DNA of 64,000 bases from Steinernema hermaphroditum (taxonomy: Eukaryota; Nematoda; Chromadorea; Rhabditida; Steinernematidae): assembly GCA_030435675.1 (NCBI GenBank), contig CM059624.1, positions 1,264,769 to 1,328,768 on the forward strand, in the 5' to 3' direction. The first letter of the stretch is position 1. Each line of letters starts with the position of its first letter. A program made the translations under genes and the position numbers. Positions 1 through 11,604 of this stretch are shown one piece after another. A model generated the notes under the pieces. The model did no database searches. It worked only from the letters and a program-made list of their open reading frames with translations, and was not told the DNA's origin.

Positions 1-1600
1 AGGTACTTCAAGGGCCATGGGTGATTCACAGGGGCAATACAGGAAATGAGCGCTTCCGAGAGGTGTGCAGAGTCACGCCTTCGGAAGACGTTATCTCTGG
101 GCGGGCTGAATTAAGCCGATCATCCCTGAGGGATGGTGCAAAGAGGGTGGCATGGCAAGGTGCCATAACGGCTGTCACAGAGATGAAACTCGCCTTGGAA
201 ATACAGCAAGGGGTAGTGTGGATGGCGGGGTTTAGGCTGGACCGTGCTCTGAATAAGGTTAAGGTATGGAAACAGCAACAGAAAGAGATTCATAATTGAC
301 CAACGCGACAATGCGGGTTCAACAATTCAGCGCGGGGTGCGCAGACTCCCGAGTTCCAGTGGCACCTGGTCTTCTACGCTTCCTGAGAATCTGATCAAAC
401 TCATCCTGATAGACTGAAAGGCTGATAACGACCATTTCAGGTTGACACTATTATTAAGCTTATCGGTGTGCGAATTCCAGTTCTACTTTTTAGGAGTCTA
501 ACTTGCCCTATGGCTTTTTCATTATGAGGATTCGTGCTTTGGATTCCTTAAGAGTTGTTCGATTATATCATCGCTGGCAGCTCGCTTTTGCTCAATTCCA
601 GAGGCTGTTGAATAGCCAAAACGCGTCGGTCATGCGCTCGCATGCATCCGTGCACATCGACATGTTGTTGGTGATATTTGCAAACCGATTCTCGATACGA
701 TGTCCGGCTGCAGAGAGTCGGAATCACGCAAGCGCTCGTGACTTCCGTTGAGAACTTTGGAACCTGTCTTCTCGTACCTTGAACGACACAGAAATCCGAA
801 GGAATACACTTTGATAATTAACGCTCGCCATGCTCAGAATGATTACTTGGATTCAGATGAACTCCTTCGACGGCGATAGCACCAGATTTATCTCAGAAGC
901 ACATGGAAAACGCTTTCATCATGCTAACCTCCCACCTCCTTGACTAAAGAAATTCATCAGGATGCCTCCAACTTCTCTTGTTGTGCTCAACTCCTCCAAC
1001 TTTCGCATTAGAAAACCGCTTAAATCCCCTAATTTTATTATTAATTTTCCAGTCCATCTACCCGATCAAAAGCGCTGTGAAAAGGTCCGATTTCATGACA
1101 TTTGAAGATATATACTTTCTGCCAAAAAGATCAAAAGATAATGCTCCTTACACGCCTCCTTGACTTGACTTTGACTTTGGTTGACTCTGACTTTAGATGC
1201 CTCAAAATTAGGAAAACAAATCCGTATTACGGCGAATGTTCGTGCCAGTCACTTCAAATCCTAGGGGATATGCTCAACGTAAACATGGTACAATTCCGAT
1301 GTTTTGATTTTCTGCAAGATGGTGGTAAATATTTTGTGACTTTAAGGAAGTTGATCTTTCCAATTTTGCCATCGAAATCATTTGTTGTCCCACTTATCTG
1401 TTAGAATATTTATATACAGCGCTATTCATTTTCTCGTAGAAATTAGTGACTTTCCTAACTCCGCTTCCCACTCAATCCCGCTTCATATAACTTAACAAAA
1501 GGTGAATTTCACTCCGCCCTGCACGAAGAACTTATAGGCGTGTCCAGTGGAAGCGTGCATTATACCCTTTCAATATAAATATTTGGGATTACTTGCCTTT
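1..1600. other. No supported gene
   Basis: Several open frames of 60-100 codons occur on both strands, but none has a signal peptide, membrane pattern, recognisable motif or a splice structure shared with a neighbour. I see no RNA gene or clear repeat here. It may be the flank of a gene outside the window. Confidence 0.4.
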
Positions 1601-1619
1601 TCGCATTCATTCTACCGTC

Positions 1620-2591
1620 ATGAGTCCGATGCCGCTATATGGCAAACAGCCCATTAACCAGGAAGCGCCATCCGAACGCCCTCCGATCTCCAGGATCACG
1701 AGCTTCTCAATGCGGGGCATGGCCGCTGTCCTGCTCTTGGCGCTCATCGCCATCGCCACAACAATCATTGTCGGCTCAGTCAGTAAGCAATTAGCTGATT
1801 AAAGCGTTATACTGCGTCCTTTGCGATTTCAGGCCTGTACCATTATCGAGCAAAAATCGATTCGGACGCGGTGCGTCTAAAGGCGCTTGACGAGAATTTG
1901 CGTGCAGCGGCCGAGAATCGGACTTTGGACTACGACACCTTCTGTGCGGAGCTTTGGGAGTTGGCTGACCTTCACGAAGGAATCGGCGACGGAGGACGAA
2001 CTGAGAAGGTGCAAATTCGACAAAATTCAGGCCCTGAAATTTAATGTCAAAGATGTGCTGGACCTAATCGTTGAAGTCGTCACAAAGGGCTTGACCTTAG
2101 TGACTTATATTGGACTAGGATGGGTTTTTGATCGGGACAGATGTTAGTCAAGGAGGTTAAGTTCCAGCTGGGGAATAAGTGATTGGGAAAGTCTACAGAG
2201 TCTACAAAGTTGTTGATAAGGTGGGATTATGGGTGACAGAATAAGAGGTAATCATCACTGAATCATTGTAAGATAGTGGCTTAAGATTAGCTAAATACAC
2301 CTCAATCGATTAATCTAGCCGATGGTCTGCAGCATGGAATGGATATACGACCTGAGCAATGGTTATTTTCAGCTGCTCCCGAAGACAACCCTCGAAATAT
2401 GGTCCAAATACGACGATCACCTCCCCATCCACATCAGATACTGCTTCGAGCAGCGTCTTGCCATCCTCGTCCTCCTGTTCGGGGTCATCCTCCCCGTCAC
2501 AATCCTCTTCTTCGTCCTCTACTGCAGCGTGCTGTTCTGCCAGAGTCGACGCAATGGGAGAAGCCGCGAAGCCTACCGTTTGACCGCTTGA
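1620..2591 (+). CDS. Two-pass membrane protein, unknown function, apparent frame break
   Basis: I do not recognise the function. Exon 1 is 1620-1782 and ends in phase 1 after a first membrane segment (core AAVLLLALIAIATTIIVG). Exon 2 starts at 1833 and encodes a charged helical, probably extracytoplasmic, stretch. The last exon starts at 2319 or 2373 and holds a second membrane segment (core LAILVLLFGVILPVTILFF) and a basic tail to the stop at 2591. Inside exon 2 the plausible reading changes frame by one base near 1958-1985: upstream codons read ..CAELWELAD, downstream codons read ..KESATEDELRRC. The exon 2 donor is therefore unresolved (2124 is one candidate). Order of parts, phase-1 first intron and phase-0 second intron match the gene at 60659-61480, so the two look like distant paralogues. 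This copy may be decayed, or the sequence may carry a one-base error. Confidence 0.5.
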
Positions 2592-2718
2592 CCGAGAACA
2601 CTTTTATGGCAATCAATGCAGTTGCTATTAAGCCATTGATCGATTTTATTGATGATCAGACCAACAATATTTTCCCCAATAAATGAGTGGGATTCGTCGA
2701 TAAAATGATAATATAGTA

Positions 2719-2946
2719 CTATAGAAAAGAGGTCAAGAATATTGGATAGCGTGGAACCTGCTCAAGATCATCCATTGACAGCACCACAATGACAATAAGA
2801 ATCAAAGTCATGGCGATGAATATAGCACATATCAAGTTCAGGACGGTCTCATAGTAGCCGATTTGTCGGATCGCCAAGATGGCAACGCAGCAGAGAATTT
2901 CAACGACGAATGCGAACTTCACACACAATAGAATCGTCCTTTGCAT
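2719..2946 (-). CDS. Small two-pass membrane protein, unknown
   Basis: A 75-codon frame from an ATG at 2946. Two strongly hydrophobic stretches lie at about residues 5-26 and 32-56, the second ending in a run such as LILIVIVVLSMDD. It resembles in size and layout the minus-strand gene at 5340-5561 (similar spacing of the two membrane segments and a shared IF-x-AMT motif in the second). No catalytic motif or signal peptide cleavage site is evident. An alternative end is possible: a GT after ..DDLEQ and an acceptor (TTTCTATAG) just before 2705 would add a short last exon, as in the clearer family members at 6647 and 12396. Function unknown. Confidence 0.5.
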   Translation of the reverse strand: MQRTILLCVKFAFVVEILCCVAILAIRQIGYYETVLNLICAIFIAMTLILIVIVVLSMDDLEQVPRYPIFLTSFL

Positions 2947-2959
2947 TTGGAGCAGAATG

Positions 2960-5330
2960 GAAGCGACAAATGGCAGAAGAACGAGTTTTGTAGGGGCAAA
3001 GTGACTTTCAGTTTTTTAATCCCACATCAACAAGGAAGTGAAATGGATTACAATATTTGTCTTCTGCCAGATAAAGTGGCTATGAACACATCAAATCAAA
3101 TGAAGGAGCCATTACCGTACCTTTTCGAATGTGCCTTGTGTCCAGGAGACAACAACATGTTTTTGAAACGCGTCACAATGTATGACCATAAGAAGGAAGG
3201 CGACTACCGTCTTCAGCGGACGAAAAGCCTATAATGCTAAACATAATAGCCATATCTTGGTCTTCTATTAATTGCTATTTTCTTCGTTCATGAAAGTTCA
3301 TTCTTACAGACATTAATAGCCCTGCGGACGGTAAGATCCGGACTCATAGAATTGTTTTTTTCGAACTCATTCAAGTCTAGCCCAGTAGATAAATGGGTGG
3401 ATAGTCCAGTAGCTGCGGAGATATAGTGGCATTCAAGCAGTTGGACAAAAACTGCCTGTGTGGCCCACTGCGAACGTGCTTCGTTCCTAATCGGTCGGGG
3501 ATGGTTCGGCCCGGTAGCTCATTTTGTCCCACCTTCGAATGACTGAATCTTCATGAGGGCGCGTGTAGGAGTATTTTTTTGGTTTTGACGCAACGTGGCT
3601 ATTTTAACTTCGATTCGGGCCACCGGAATGTGTATTCACCCATCATATATACTTACTGAATCCGGTTTTTAAGCTCACTTTTTCTGATTTTCTTTCGGAA
3701 AGATGTTGAATACGATTGGTGCATATCCATGTGATCCATATGGCTCCTATATCCACTTGAGCAAGGCATTTCGGAATGTGTATTCAAAGGTTAACCTATT
3801 CTTCACTCATATTACTTTCCGAATCCTATTTTTAAGCAATCTTTTTTTGATTTTGTTTCACAAAGATACTGGACACGATCACGCCAAAGGCTGACGCTCC
3901 CCTCCATCTTCTAGCTACGGTGGTCAGCTTTGGATTTGCCTTTTGCCATTTGATTTGCACACGCATTCACTTCTTTTTAATAAGTGTAATTGCCGGACAA
4001 GGCGCTTAGGGTTTAGGAGGTTAGCAGATTTGGGATTATGGCTGCCAGGAATAACCTTATGGATACATTTATGAAGATTATAGGGTTTCGCAGAGTGATG
4101 CAATCACGAAAAGATACGGTGCTAATACGCTTTGCTGAATTGTACCGTACCACAAGATCAAGATATGAACTGCTGGAACGACGTTATTACGTTGATTCAT
4201 CGTAAATCAATCCTGTGAGGCTTTGCGAAAGGCGCTTAGCACTGGAGGATAGATGTTCTATGCGCGCAAAGACGAGTATACATGCGAACATGCAACAATT
4301 AACGATATTGCATTTGTGGTTAAGGGCCCGACTTGCGGCCTAAGTCTACAAGGAACTATGTTCACCAAGTTCACTTTTGCATTTTCCTGATAAAACAATT
4401 TAAGGATCTCGGTTCAAAACCACTCTGGTTGTACTGAACTTCTCTCAGATTTTCACTGAAGACTAGGGCCACTACCGTAGCTCATCTAAACGAAAGAAAC
4501 AGGCCGGTATGACGTTTGAAATTTCGGAATGACTTGTGCCAAATATTAGTATAAAGGGCATTTTTGGGAAGCGTTGAATTCACGTAAACGACACAAAATA
4601 AACACTGAAAAAGACGCAGACCTAGAGGTTCGAATTCAAGTCTCGCTCGAAATTGCTTGAATGTTTTTGCGCAGTATCTGTGAATTAACCCAACTTATAG
4701 ACTCGCCCCATCCGACTATCATTTCGTCCGGGCGTTGACCAATGACCTCGCTCAAAAACTCTTCGATTCTGACAAAGAGATTGACTCCAATCATCTTTCG
4801 ACTCAAAACCAAGTGTTGCGTCGAGCTGCTGTCCATAGTTCTACAAGTGGACACAGCTGGTACATTCTGATGGTGTATGCCTTGAATGGTAACATGCAAC
4901 CCCCTATATATGAACCGACAGGTCCGTTGGTCTGTATGTGTGTGAGTTTTTTCCGTGTGCCTCCAAAACGATTATTGAATTGATCGTCCATTTTCAATGG
5001 ACCAAATCAATACTAGCTTCTATCTGGTACCGGTCTCGTACCGGTGTCATCCTTGGTATTCAGTGTGAGCTCCCCATTAAATGACTACTTCCCTGCTGCT
5101 TTTTACTTTCAGCGGAACCTTCTGCTTCCCAGTCAGCGTAAAAGTGTCCCTTATAAACAATGGCTTTATTCATAACAGTTAGACGATTTATGTGATGTGG
5201 TTTTTGGATGGATGGAAGCAGAGACATGACATCATTTTACAACATCTTATATTTAGTTTTTTGACAGATCACACAAGATATCTTCTCTGAGGAAAACCAC
5301 CGGATTGAAGGTCGCTAGATGGTGGGCTAA
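2960..5330. other. Gene-poor stretch with one repeat
   Basis: No gene is supported. A tRNA-like repeat copy lies at about 3430-3545. A minus-strand frame of 87 codons at 4636-4899 has an amphipathic look but no motif, start context or splice partner. At about 3906-4006 a short hydrophobic reading (LLATVVSFGFAF) resembles the end of the second membrane segment in the cluster genes and may be a decayed exon. Confidence 0.35.
3430..3545 (+). repeat. tRNA-like dispersed repeat, copy 1
   Basis: A degenerate tRNA-like stretch containing TGTGTGGCCCACTGCGAACG followed by TAATCGGTCGGGGATGGTTC. The same order of blocks occurs at 43332-43412 (+) and 38862-38945 (-), and in part at 52664-52700. The B-box-like GGTTCG is kept, while the tRNA fold is poor, so this is more likely a tRNA-derived SINE relic than a working tRNA gene. 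Confidence 0.5.
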
Positions 5331-5339
5331 AACTCCGTT

Positions 5340-5561
5340 CTAACTGTTGTCGTGGATGAGTCTGCTTACGTAATGTGGTTCGTGAAGCAAACAGACGCAG
5401 AGAAAGACGCCCAGTATCGTCATGGCCACGAATATGGCGCTGGTGAGGTAAAGAGCCAGTTGGCTGTCCATGCGATTCTGTTCTTCCATGTCGCCGATGA
5501 AGAAGATGGCTCCGAGGCAGAAAAGTTCAGCACAAAGCAACAAGATTACTTGGAGAGACAT
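5340..5561 (-). CDS. Small two-pass membrane protein, unknown
   Basis: A 73-codon frame from an ATG at 5561. Residues 3-22 (VILLLCAELFCLGAIFFIG) and about 36-58 (LYLTSAIFVAMTILGVFLCV) are hydrophobic, separated by a polar loop with several acidic residues, so a hairpin in the membrane is likely. It resembles the gene at 2719-2946 in layout and orientation. A GTAAGC after ..HEPHY and a TTAG 31 bases on would allow a further exon that reads open for 28 codons, which fits the two-exon plan of other cluster members; I keep the single-exon form. Function unknown. Confidence 0.5.
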   Translation of the reverse strand: MSLQVILLLCAELFCLGAIFFIGDMEEQNRMDSQLALYLTSAIFVAMTILGVFLCVCLLHEPHYVSRLIHDNS

Positions 5562-5599
5562 CGTTTTGAGCGACTTCGTCTAATGGACTGAGGTTCGGG

Positions 5600-6600
5600 G
5601 AACAGTGAACGGGCAATGTGCCAAGAAGGCGGAGCTAAGGGTTGCGACTTTCGGAAGGGACTTGGCTGGAAGGCTGCTGATAGTGGACTTGGAGCCGGGA
5701 CCAACAGGATTATCGTGACAAATTAAAATACGCAGTACATCTAATTAAAATCAAATCGTACAAGACGAACCCGAGGTATCGTCAAGATAGATCCGCCATA
5801 AATGCCATACGTTCGTACCGGTGGTAGATTTTTATATGGAATTTCTTCGCCGTACCAACATCTCAGATCTTACCAGCGTACCCCAAAACATTAAATAACA
5901 TCCACGCAGCACCAAATACCCTCAAAACCGCATTTAAACGTCACAAATCTATGAATATACCATACTTCGGCGCAATCAGGGACATCGTTGTGAGACCACC
6001 ACAATGAAATTGTCGATTTTTATTATCTTCTAGCCCTTTATCCTTGGATGGGTAATGGTACTTCGCAAACTCGATGCATTGTCTGTTATGCAATTGCCCC
6101 CTCTACAGCATCAAACACCCCCCTCCACCCCTGGGGTACGGTGCTTTCGATTTGGACAACTTTTGGGCTGCTCCGTAGCTACTCCCGCATGTAAGCCGGC
6201 GTGATACTTTCCATCGAGCGCAGGGCACCTTTTCACCCAAGACATCAAATTAATTGTTCAGGTTCCTGGAGAATGGCACGTTGCGGTGAGAAACAGCCAA
6301 TTAGTGGAACCCGTGGGATGACGATTTGCGTCAATCGGAAGTTATGCTTGAGTTGCTCACGAATTCCCGCGGCTACATGGGAATTTAAGAATTTCTGATT
6401 TAAGGAAGCATATTTTCAGTATACATAGTACATAGTCCCTGCATATAAGCTTTCTGTACAGTTGATTTTATTATGCATTCACTTTGTTTTATGATGCTTA
6501 TCTCATTCACCTACATGTGGCTCAACCTCCAATCAACATTGTAGAAGCGTTGCCTCCGCCTTTTTCTCTAATTGCACGTCCGTGCGCTTCACTCTGGGAC
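5600..6600. other. No supported gene
   Basis: Only short unsupported frames. A pyrimidine-rich stretch lies shortly before the ATG at 6647, compatible with a promoter or leader for the next gene, but no defined element can be named. Confidence 0.35.
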
Positions 6601-6646
6601 TCTAGCGCAACTTCACTTCACTCTACCACAACTGACTGTGTACACG

Positions 6647-6967
6647 ATGGGCAACGTCTTTTGCAAGCTCTTCACTAGAGAATCTGATGACGACATCCCG
6701 GTCTACATTTACTTCTTGTGGATTCTCACTGCTGTGTCTGCGGTTAACTATTACGCTCGCATCCGCTCATTCGACGACCTGCTGGGTCCAGATGTCTTCT
6801 GGTCGCTCGTAATCTACCTCGGAACGGCCACCATCACATCTATGACTCAGCTGGGCTTCGTGGTCAGCTTTCGATCTTCTCAAATCGACATTTCTAACCA
6901 AATAATTTAGATGTATGATAGCTGGCGCAATCCCATAATCATCGAGTCAGAGATCAACAACGTCTAG
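6647..6967 (+). CDS. Small two-pass membrane protein with two-exon family structure
   Basis: Exon 1 is 6647-6862 and exon 2 is 6911-6967, giving 90 residues. The intron starts GTCAGCTTTCGA and ends AATAATTTAG, and is phase 0. The N-terminus MGNVFCKLF has Gly at position 2 and a nearby Cys, a context where N-myristoylation and palmitoylation are possible. Hydrophobic segments span about residues 19-38 (VYIYFLWILTAVSAVNYY) and 50-72. The last exon adds an 18-residue tail with three Asn and several acidic residues. The gene at 12396-12789 has the same donor sequence over 12 bases and the same intron position and phase, which strongly supports this model over a read-through to 6910. Function unknown. 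Confidence 0.65.
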
Positions 6968-7268
6968 AGAAGAAGCCGTGACTCGAAGGAGCTATCGAAA
7001 ACCTTCATTTGCTGCGTACATGTATAACACCATTCAATTCGATGAGATTTAGATTTAAATGGTCTTGTTAAATAAAACTGTGAACTAGAGTGAGTGAGAA
7101 TACGCTCGTGAGTGAAGAGGTCTATGGAGAAGCGGTAAAAAGGAACTCAGTTTGTTTGCGTTCATCCATTAAAATCTTGCTTAAGGGGAACTAAGGGGAA
7201 CGTAGTGAAAGTCGAATCGTTTACCGCCCCTCGCTGACCCTATCACTTGTAGTCCGTAATCAGATTCT

Positions 7269-7990
7269 CTCGCCACAGAGGAACAGCTATTTTAGAACAG
7301 CGCCGATTGACGCAAGTGGTTAAGGGCTAATTGGATGTATTAATCTTTGGATCAGAATCCTATCAAATGTAATCCAATTATGCTGCAAGGTAGATGTTGC
7401 TTAGACGGATTTGATAAACTCAGAAATCGGGGTTCATGGATGGACGTGATCTCTTCCCAGCCATCACTGCCCCACAATCATATGGAATTGTGGGAAATGA
7501 CAAAGAAACATTGTCTAGCGGAAAAGTAGAAATACCATGTAGGGTAATGTGATCATCCGATCCATCATCAAATTATAGAACTGACCAATATTCCTTCCTT
7601 ACCTTAGCGAGGAAATCGCAAAAAAACCACCGTATCTTCCTCGGACACTCTTCGGCAGTTGTTTTTCCATTCGACCACCCCCGACTGAGATTCGCAAAAA
7701 ACAGCCGGGATTTCTTCTCTCGGCAGCTACCGTAGTCTGCGTCTAGATTCGCATTTCCCCAGTTTCGAGGGACTTCTGTGGATGAGTCATCATGATGCCT
7801 ATCCTCACCTGATTCCCCAGAAGGGCGCCCACCTCCAATTAGCCCGGCACTTCGACTCGTGATTGACGCAAGTGCATCGCACTAATTGGCGCTCCTGGGG
7901 CGCGCAACACATCAAACATTACCTGGCCTCTCATTACGAAACTGTAAACAAGATATATTTGTCGTCCCGACCGTGCTTAAAATAAGACAC
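7269..7990 (+). repeat. Dispersed ~720 bp repeat, copy A
   Basis: Starts TCGCCACAGAGGAACAGCTA and runs to about CCCGACCGTGCTTAAAATAA. An inverted full copy is at 14297-15066 and a truncated one at 22322-22720. A 60-codon open frame (7347-7529) is kept between copies A and B, but the repeat-wide identity explains this without selection. The block ATTGACGCAAGTG..CTAATTGG occurs twice inside, about 555 bases apart. I could not identify terminal inverted repeats or a target duplication, so the element class is open. Confidence 0.75.
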
Positions 7991-8239
7991 TTTGACAAAT
8001 ACCCCTCCAAACCCTTGTCTTTTTTGAAGAAATCATTTCAGCTGCTCCCCAAAATGCTTTTACACGATTTATCTTCCCGAATCAACGGCTTACGCCGTGC
8101 AGGACGTCTCATATATGCACAATGAAGAACATAGGCACACCGTGATCGCTGATTTTCTTCTGATTTCGGTGGAGCAGGCGAATCCGAATAGAATGCAGCG
8201 TTCCCATTAGTTTGCGCGGGCATAGAAATCGTGAAGAGC

Positions 8240-8565
8240 TGATTCCGGAAGTGGAATAGCGGTGGAGTAGAGCCAACGGAGCGGAGAGTCATCTTCGGTT
8301 CGGCTGGCGGCGCGGACTTCGGAGTTGCAACGCTTCTTCGGCTTCCCTGGCGGCGCGGGTAGAGTCGGGCGGTCGTGACGGGCTTTTTGGCGAGACGGTG
8401 GAACTACGGCTCCCTGGTGTTCCAGGCCTTCTGGGAGCCGGGGCGATCGTTGCGCTAACAACGACGGCCGAGAACGACCGCTCACTTAACTCATTCGGCT
8501 CAGATAGCCTCAGAGAGAGAGCGAGTGGACAACCCGACCGATCGCTGGGGGCACAAATGAAAGAC
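8240..8565 (-). repeat. GC-rich dispersed repeat, copy 1
   Basis: On the minus strand this reads CCCAGAAGGCCTGGAACACC with the block GGCCGT and GATCGC upstream. Homologous blocks in the same order occur at 59900-60150 (+), in a split form at 40270-40620 (+), and more weakly at 16520-16812 (-). Base composition is far more GC-rich than the surroundings. No conserved protein frame is kept across copies. Confidence 0.6.
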
Positions 8566-9144
8566 GAATGCTTATAGATACAAACTCAATAACACGAAGA
8601 CTATAAAAACAACACGTTCAGTGGGTGGAACCTTATCTCGTTCAATCACACCTTTGAGGTCAGCTTGGAATCGTAGCGTTCAGAGAATTAGCCACGAAGG
8701 CCCATAATTGTAGTTCAATTCGAAGGATGTCCTAAGTCCTCTTTGCATAATAAGTGGGCCACTGTTTGATAGAAAAGACATGGGCATCTGTCTTATGGTT
8801 AACAATGAGAGTACTACTATGATGTGCGGTCGCTGTTCTCCCAAGCACGCGAAAATTCACACCAAAATGAATCTACCGCAGAGAGAGAAGGGTTCACAGT
8901 GTGTTGCAGTCTTGCCCCCTGTTGTGATGCCCATTTCCAATCGAACGTGAAATGAACAGCAAAGACAGAAACAACCGAAATCCGCTTTCACATTTCCATT
9001 GTGCTGATTTTCACGTGATTCACCTGAGCTCTAATTAGCTATGCAACACTAAGCGCCGTTGCCAGCGCGCCGCTCTCACTCATACCTACGCGATTAGGCG
9101 ACAGCGAGCTGTGCGGCCCCGCAGGTGCTTTCGACCACTCGAAA

Positions 9145-9414
9145 ATGTCTCTCGACCAACTCAATCTGACACCGCTTTGGCTTTCGCCAATTTTTTTACT
9201 CTTCTCCTGGTACCGCTGGTTATCTATATCGACGATCCTTTTTGGAGGAAAGCCGCCATCGCGCTCTTCTGCGCTTCGTGCGCAGTGTTGTTCTCAATCG
9301 ATCTGTGGATCATGGTATGTTTACGCCTTTTTACCTGGTGCTCACATCCGAATATTTCAGTGCGACAAGAAGTCCGCAGTACTTCAAGATATGCGCTCGT
9401 TCATGATCGTTTAA
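9145..9414 (+). pseudogene. Small two-pass membrane protein, frame-broken copy
   Basis: The ATG at 9145 opens MSLDQLNLTPL, but the hydrophobic reading that follows (LLLVPLVIYIDDPFW and IALFCASCAVLFSIDLWIM) lies in another frame. The change of frame falls near a run of seven T at about 9189-9195, where one missing T would restore it. The intron 9315-9360 (GTATGT..ATATTTCAG) is phase 0, and the last exon 9361-9414 gives CDKKSAVLQDMRSFMIV then stop. That is the same intron position and short-tail plan as the genes at 6647, 12396 and 13827. Either a recent pseudogene or a homopolymer error in the assembly; raw reads would decide. Confidence 0.6.
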
Positions 9415-9419
9415 GTTGG

Positions 9420-10660
9420 CCATCACTCAAGAAGACCACTCTGAAATATCCGTCTATTGTGATGAAGTAACGGCTTTTGTTGTGTTAATGTTAAGTAAAG
9501 TGTTACTTGTTAGTTATTGTTCTCGCCGTATTACAACAAGACGACAGGTTTAAAAGAGCGCTTATTTAGGGAAAAATCGATATGTTAACGTTCGAAGTTG
9601 TAATTTCTCAATGAAATGAAAAAAGGTCACAAATCAAACGTCTGTTTTATCCAGAAACGCGGTCGTTGCAAGACTGTTGAAGACCAATTTAGGGAATTCC
9701 TCACAGATAGGTGGAAAACGGTCGCATAAATATCGAAAAAAGGGTCTTGCAACGGCCGCTTTTTTTACAGCAGGACAAAGTGGATATGTTCGATCTATTC
9801 GAGCATTTGTGCTAGAAATTGCCGAACAGGGAAAAATCCATGAACACGTACAATTATACAAAACAAACACAGACATTACCAACGCCTTTTACACCTGGCC
9901 TTCACATTCACTGCGCTTCCTTCTCTTGACTGTCTTCTTTGGATACTTAGGAGACGTCTTCTTTCGACGCCTGCACGACTTTTCCGTGAAATTTTTTTCG
10001 GCAAAAAAGGACTTTTCCGGGAATTTCCGAATTACTCTACAGGGTAATAATGGTAAGACCACCAGTGAATAATGTCTTCTTTTGTTCCAACTTATCAAAA
10101 CTACAAAGCTGGCGTAAAATCAACAATCAATCCAAATCTAAGCCGGAGCCCCTAGCTAAGTTTGGATGTTAGGCCGCACACAAAATGAGTATGGGGCTCG
10201 CTTCGCTACCCACAATCTCAGATATCTAGGCATAAGCCTAAGCTAGAACCGAAGCCAAGCCTGTAAGTTAAACCCAATCCAAAAAACGGTTATAGAACAC
10301 GCTTCGCTTCGAAAAGTCGTTCAACGAAATTCGCGGAAAAGTCGGGTTTGCGGAAAAATCTTTTTCGCGAAAGTCGTGTCACGCGTTCTTTTGCATTGGT
10401 ACTGTTCAGTCCGTTCCCGTACTAATGCTTTCCAGTCAGGTGGAAACTTATGATCCGTGGAGTATTCGACTCATTATTGAGCACGTTGACCGAAGACGTG
10501 TCCAACGTCTCAGAAGATGACAGATAAATGTACATCGTGATTTGCTAATTGAATGTAAAAACAGAATCACTACTTTATTACATTCCTTTCTGAGTAGTTT
10601 AAACGATAGTCTCTCGTAGTGGTGCTCCATTGTTGACGAGCAAGGCAGCATCCAAGTCAA
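9420..10660. other. No supported gene
   Basis: Frames such as 9677-10072 (+) and 9889-10098 (-) overlap as mirror images and have low-complexity basic products, so I do not call them. No RNA gene or clear repeat was seen. Confidence 0.35.
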
Positions 10661-10672
10661 CAGGAGCTTCAT

Positions 10673-10942
10673 CTATAGGCTCTGAACATGTCTAAACTTG
10701 AATCCGAATAGCAAGATCTCACCATGAGCGCTGTGAACTGGAGACTCCCGTGACTGCATCCGACAGGCCAGAGCAAAAGTTGTCCAGCTGAACAGGATGA
10801 TCGCCGTTCTCCACCACAGGTTCGGAACAACCAACAGCGCGAAGGTGGTGCAGAGGATCGGGTAGCCAAGAATGATGATCCACAAGGAGAGTCTTATTCC
10901 TGTGAATGAGGCATCTGGACCGGAGTTGACGATAACCGGCAT
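10673..10942 (-). CDS. Small two-pass membrane protein, unknown
   Basis: The ATG at 10942 follows an acceptor-like ATTTTCAG by three bases, a typical spliced-leader trans-splice setting. Residues about 17-38 (LWIIILGYPILCTTFALLVV) and 44-58 (AIILFSWTTFALACRM) are hydrophobic. The order FALLVVPNLWWRTAIILF resembles LLLVPLVIYIDDPFWRKAAI in the frame-broken gene at 9145, so they are probably paralogues. Read as one exon it has 89 residues ending ..HVQSL. A GTGAGA/TTTAG pair 31 bases apart would instead give a tail ..SAHDMFRAYR; which is used is unclear. Function unknown. Confidence 0.6.
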   Translation of the reverse strand: MPVIVNSGPDASFTGIRLSLWIIILGYPILCTTFALLVVPNLWWRTAIILFSWTTFALACRMQSRESPVHSAHGEILLFGFKFRHVQSL

Positions 10943-11382
10943 GATCTGAAAATGGGTCCACTATGGTTAGGATGTTCGTAGAAGCTGAAAACATGACTTT
11001 TCATATAATACACTATATGGTCAAATCGCAACTAATAAGAAAAAATTAGCGCGGCACAAATCACCATCACCTAACAAAGTTAGGCACAGCTTCGCACGTT
11101 TCCTGAGGTGGGCGGTATCAATGTGCAATTTCTTCAGGTGCCAGGGGAGATTTATTCGACAAAGATACAGACTGGGGAGTAGGTGTAGATGGCTGTTGTT
11201 TATCAGCTGCACCGGAGAGTCAAAAGCAGTTTCAACAGTTTTCAACGAAAATATTTCCGTCAGCCTCGTCGACATTCTTCTCCGTAGGGAACACTAGAGA
11301 GAAGCACACTGTATCATCACAAAGCCCATCCGACTCGAGCTGATCATTCGAGGATCGCTCTATCTACTGGAGACAGGAAGGA

Positions 11383-11604
11383 ATGGGGAATGCACCGGAA
11401 CGAAAGAAACCGGCGCAGGAACCGGGTGCATCCCCACTGGAGACCATTTTAGCGGTTTACAACAGAGAGTGCAGACGATTACGATTACGATTTATTTGTA
11501 GAATCTTCAACATTACATCGAGCCACACCCCATATGAATCCATCGTTGTCTTTCCTCTTTTCTTGCTCTTTGCCGCCATCGTTGCGTTCCTAACTTCTTC
11601 GTGA
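11383..11604 (+). CDS. Small protein with C-terminal membrane anchor
   Basis: A 73-codon frame with the ATG at 11383 shortly after TGGAGACAG. The first 50 residues are polar and rich in Arg, Lys and Pro; residues about 52-71 (ESIVVFPLFLLFAAIVAFL) form one membrane segment close to the C-terminus, so a tail-anchored topology is possible. It begins MGNAPERK, again Met-Gly, but without the Ser/Thr/Cys usually found at position 6 of myristoylated proteins. It sits among the two-pass genes without clear sequence similarity to them. Could be a chance frame. Confidence 0.4.
   Translation: MGNAPERKKPAQEPGASPLETILAVYNRECRRLRLRFICRIFNITSSHTPYESIVVFPLFLLFAAIVAFLTSS

Noticed and set aside
4636..4899. 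87-codon minus-strand frame with amphipathic segments
   Set aside because: No motif, signal, paralogue or splice context; overlapping plus frame equally long.
7347..7529. 60-codon frame conserved with the minus frame at 14807-14989
   Set aside because: It lies wholly inside repeat copies A and B, whose overall identity explains the conservation; no start or product evidence.
8207..8485. 92-codon minus frame in GC-rich DNA
   Set aside because: Lies in a dispersed repeat and is not kept open in the other copies.
9677..10098. Overlapping frames on both strands
   Set aside because: Mirror frames in biased sequence; no coding features on either.
10200..10270. Telomere-like TTAGGC/GCCTAA words, also near 57660-57800
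   Set aside because: Only isolated words in mixed sequence, no tandem array, so not an internal telomere repeat.
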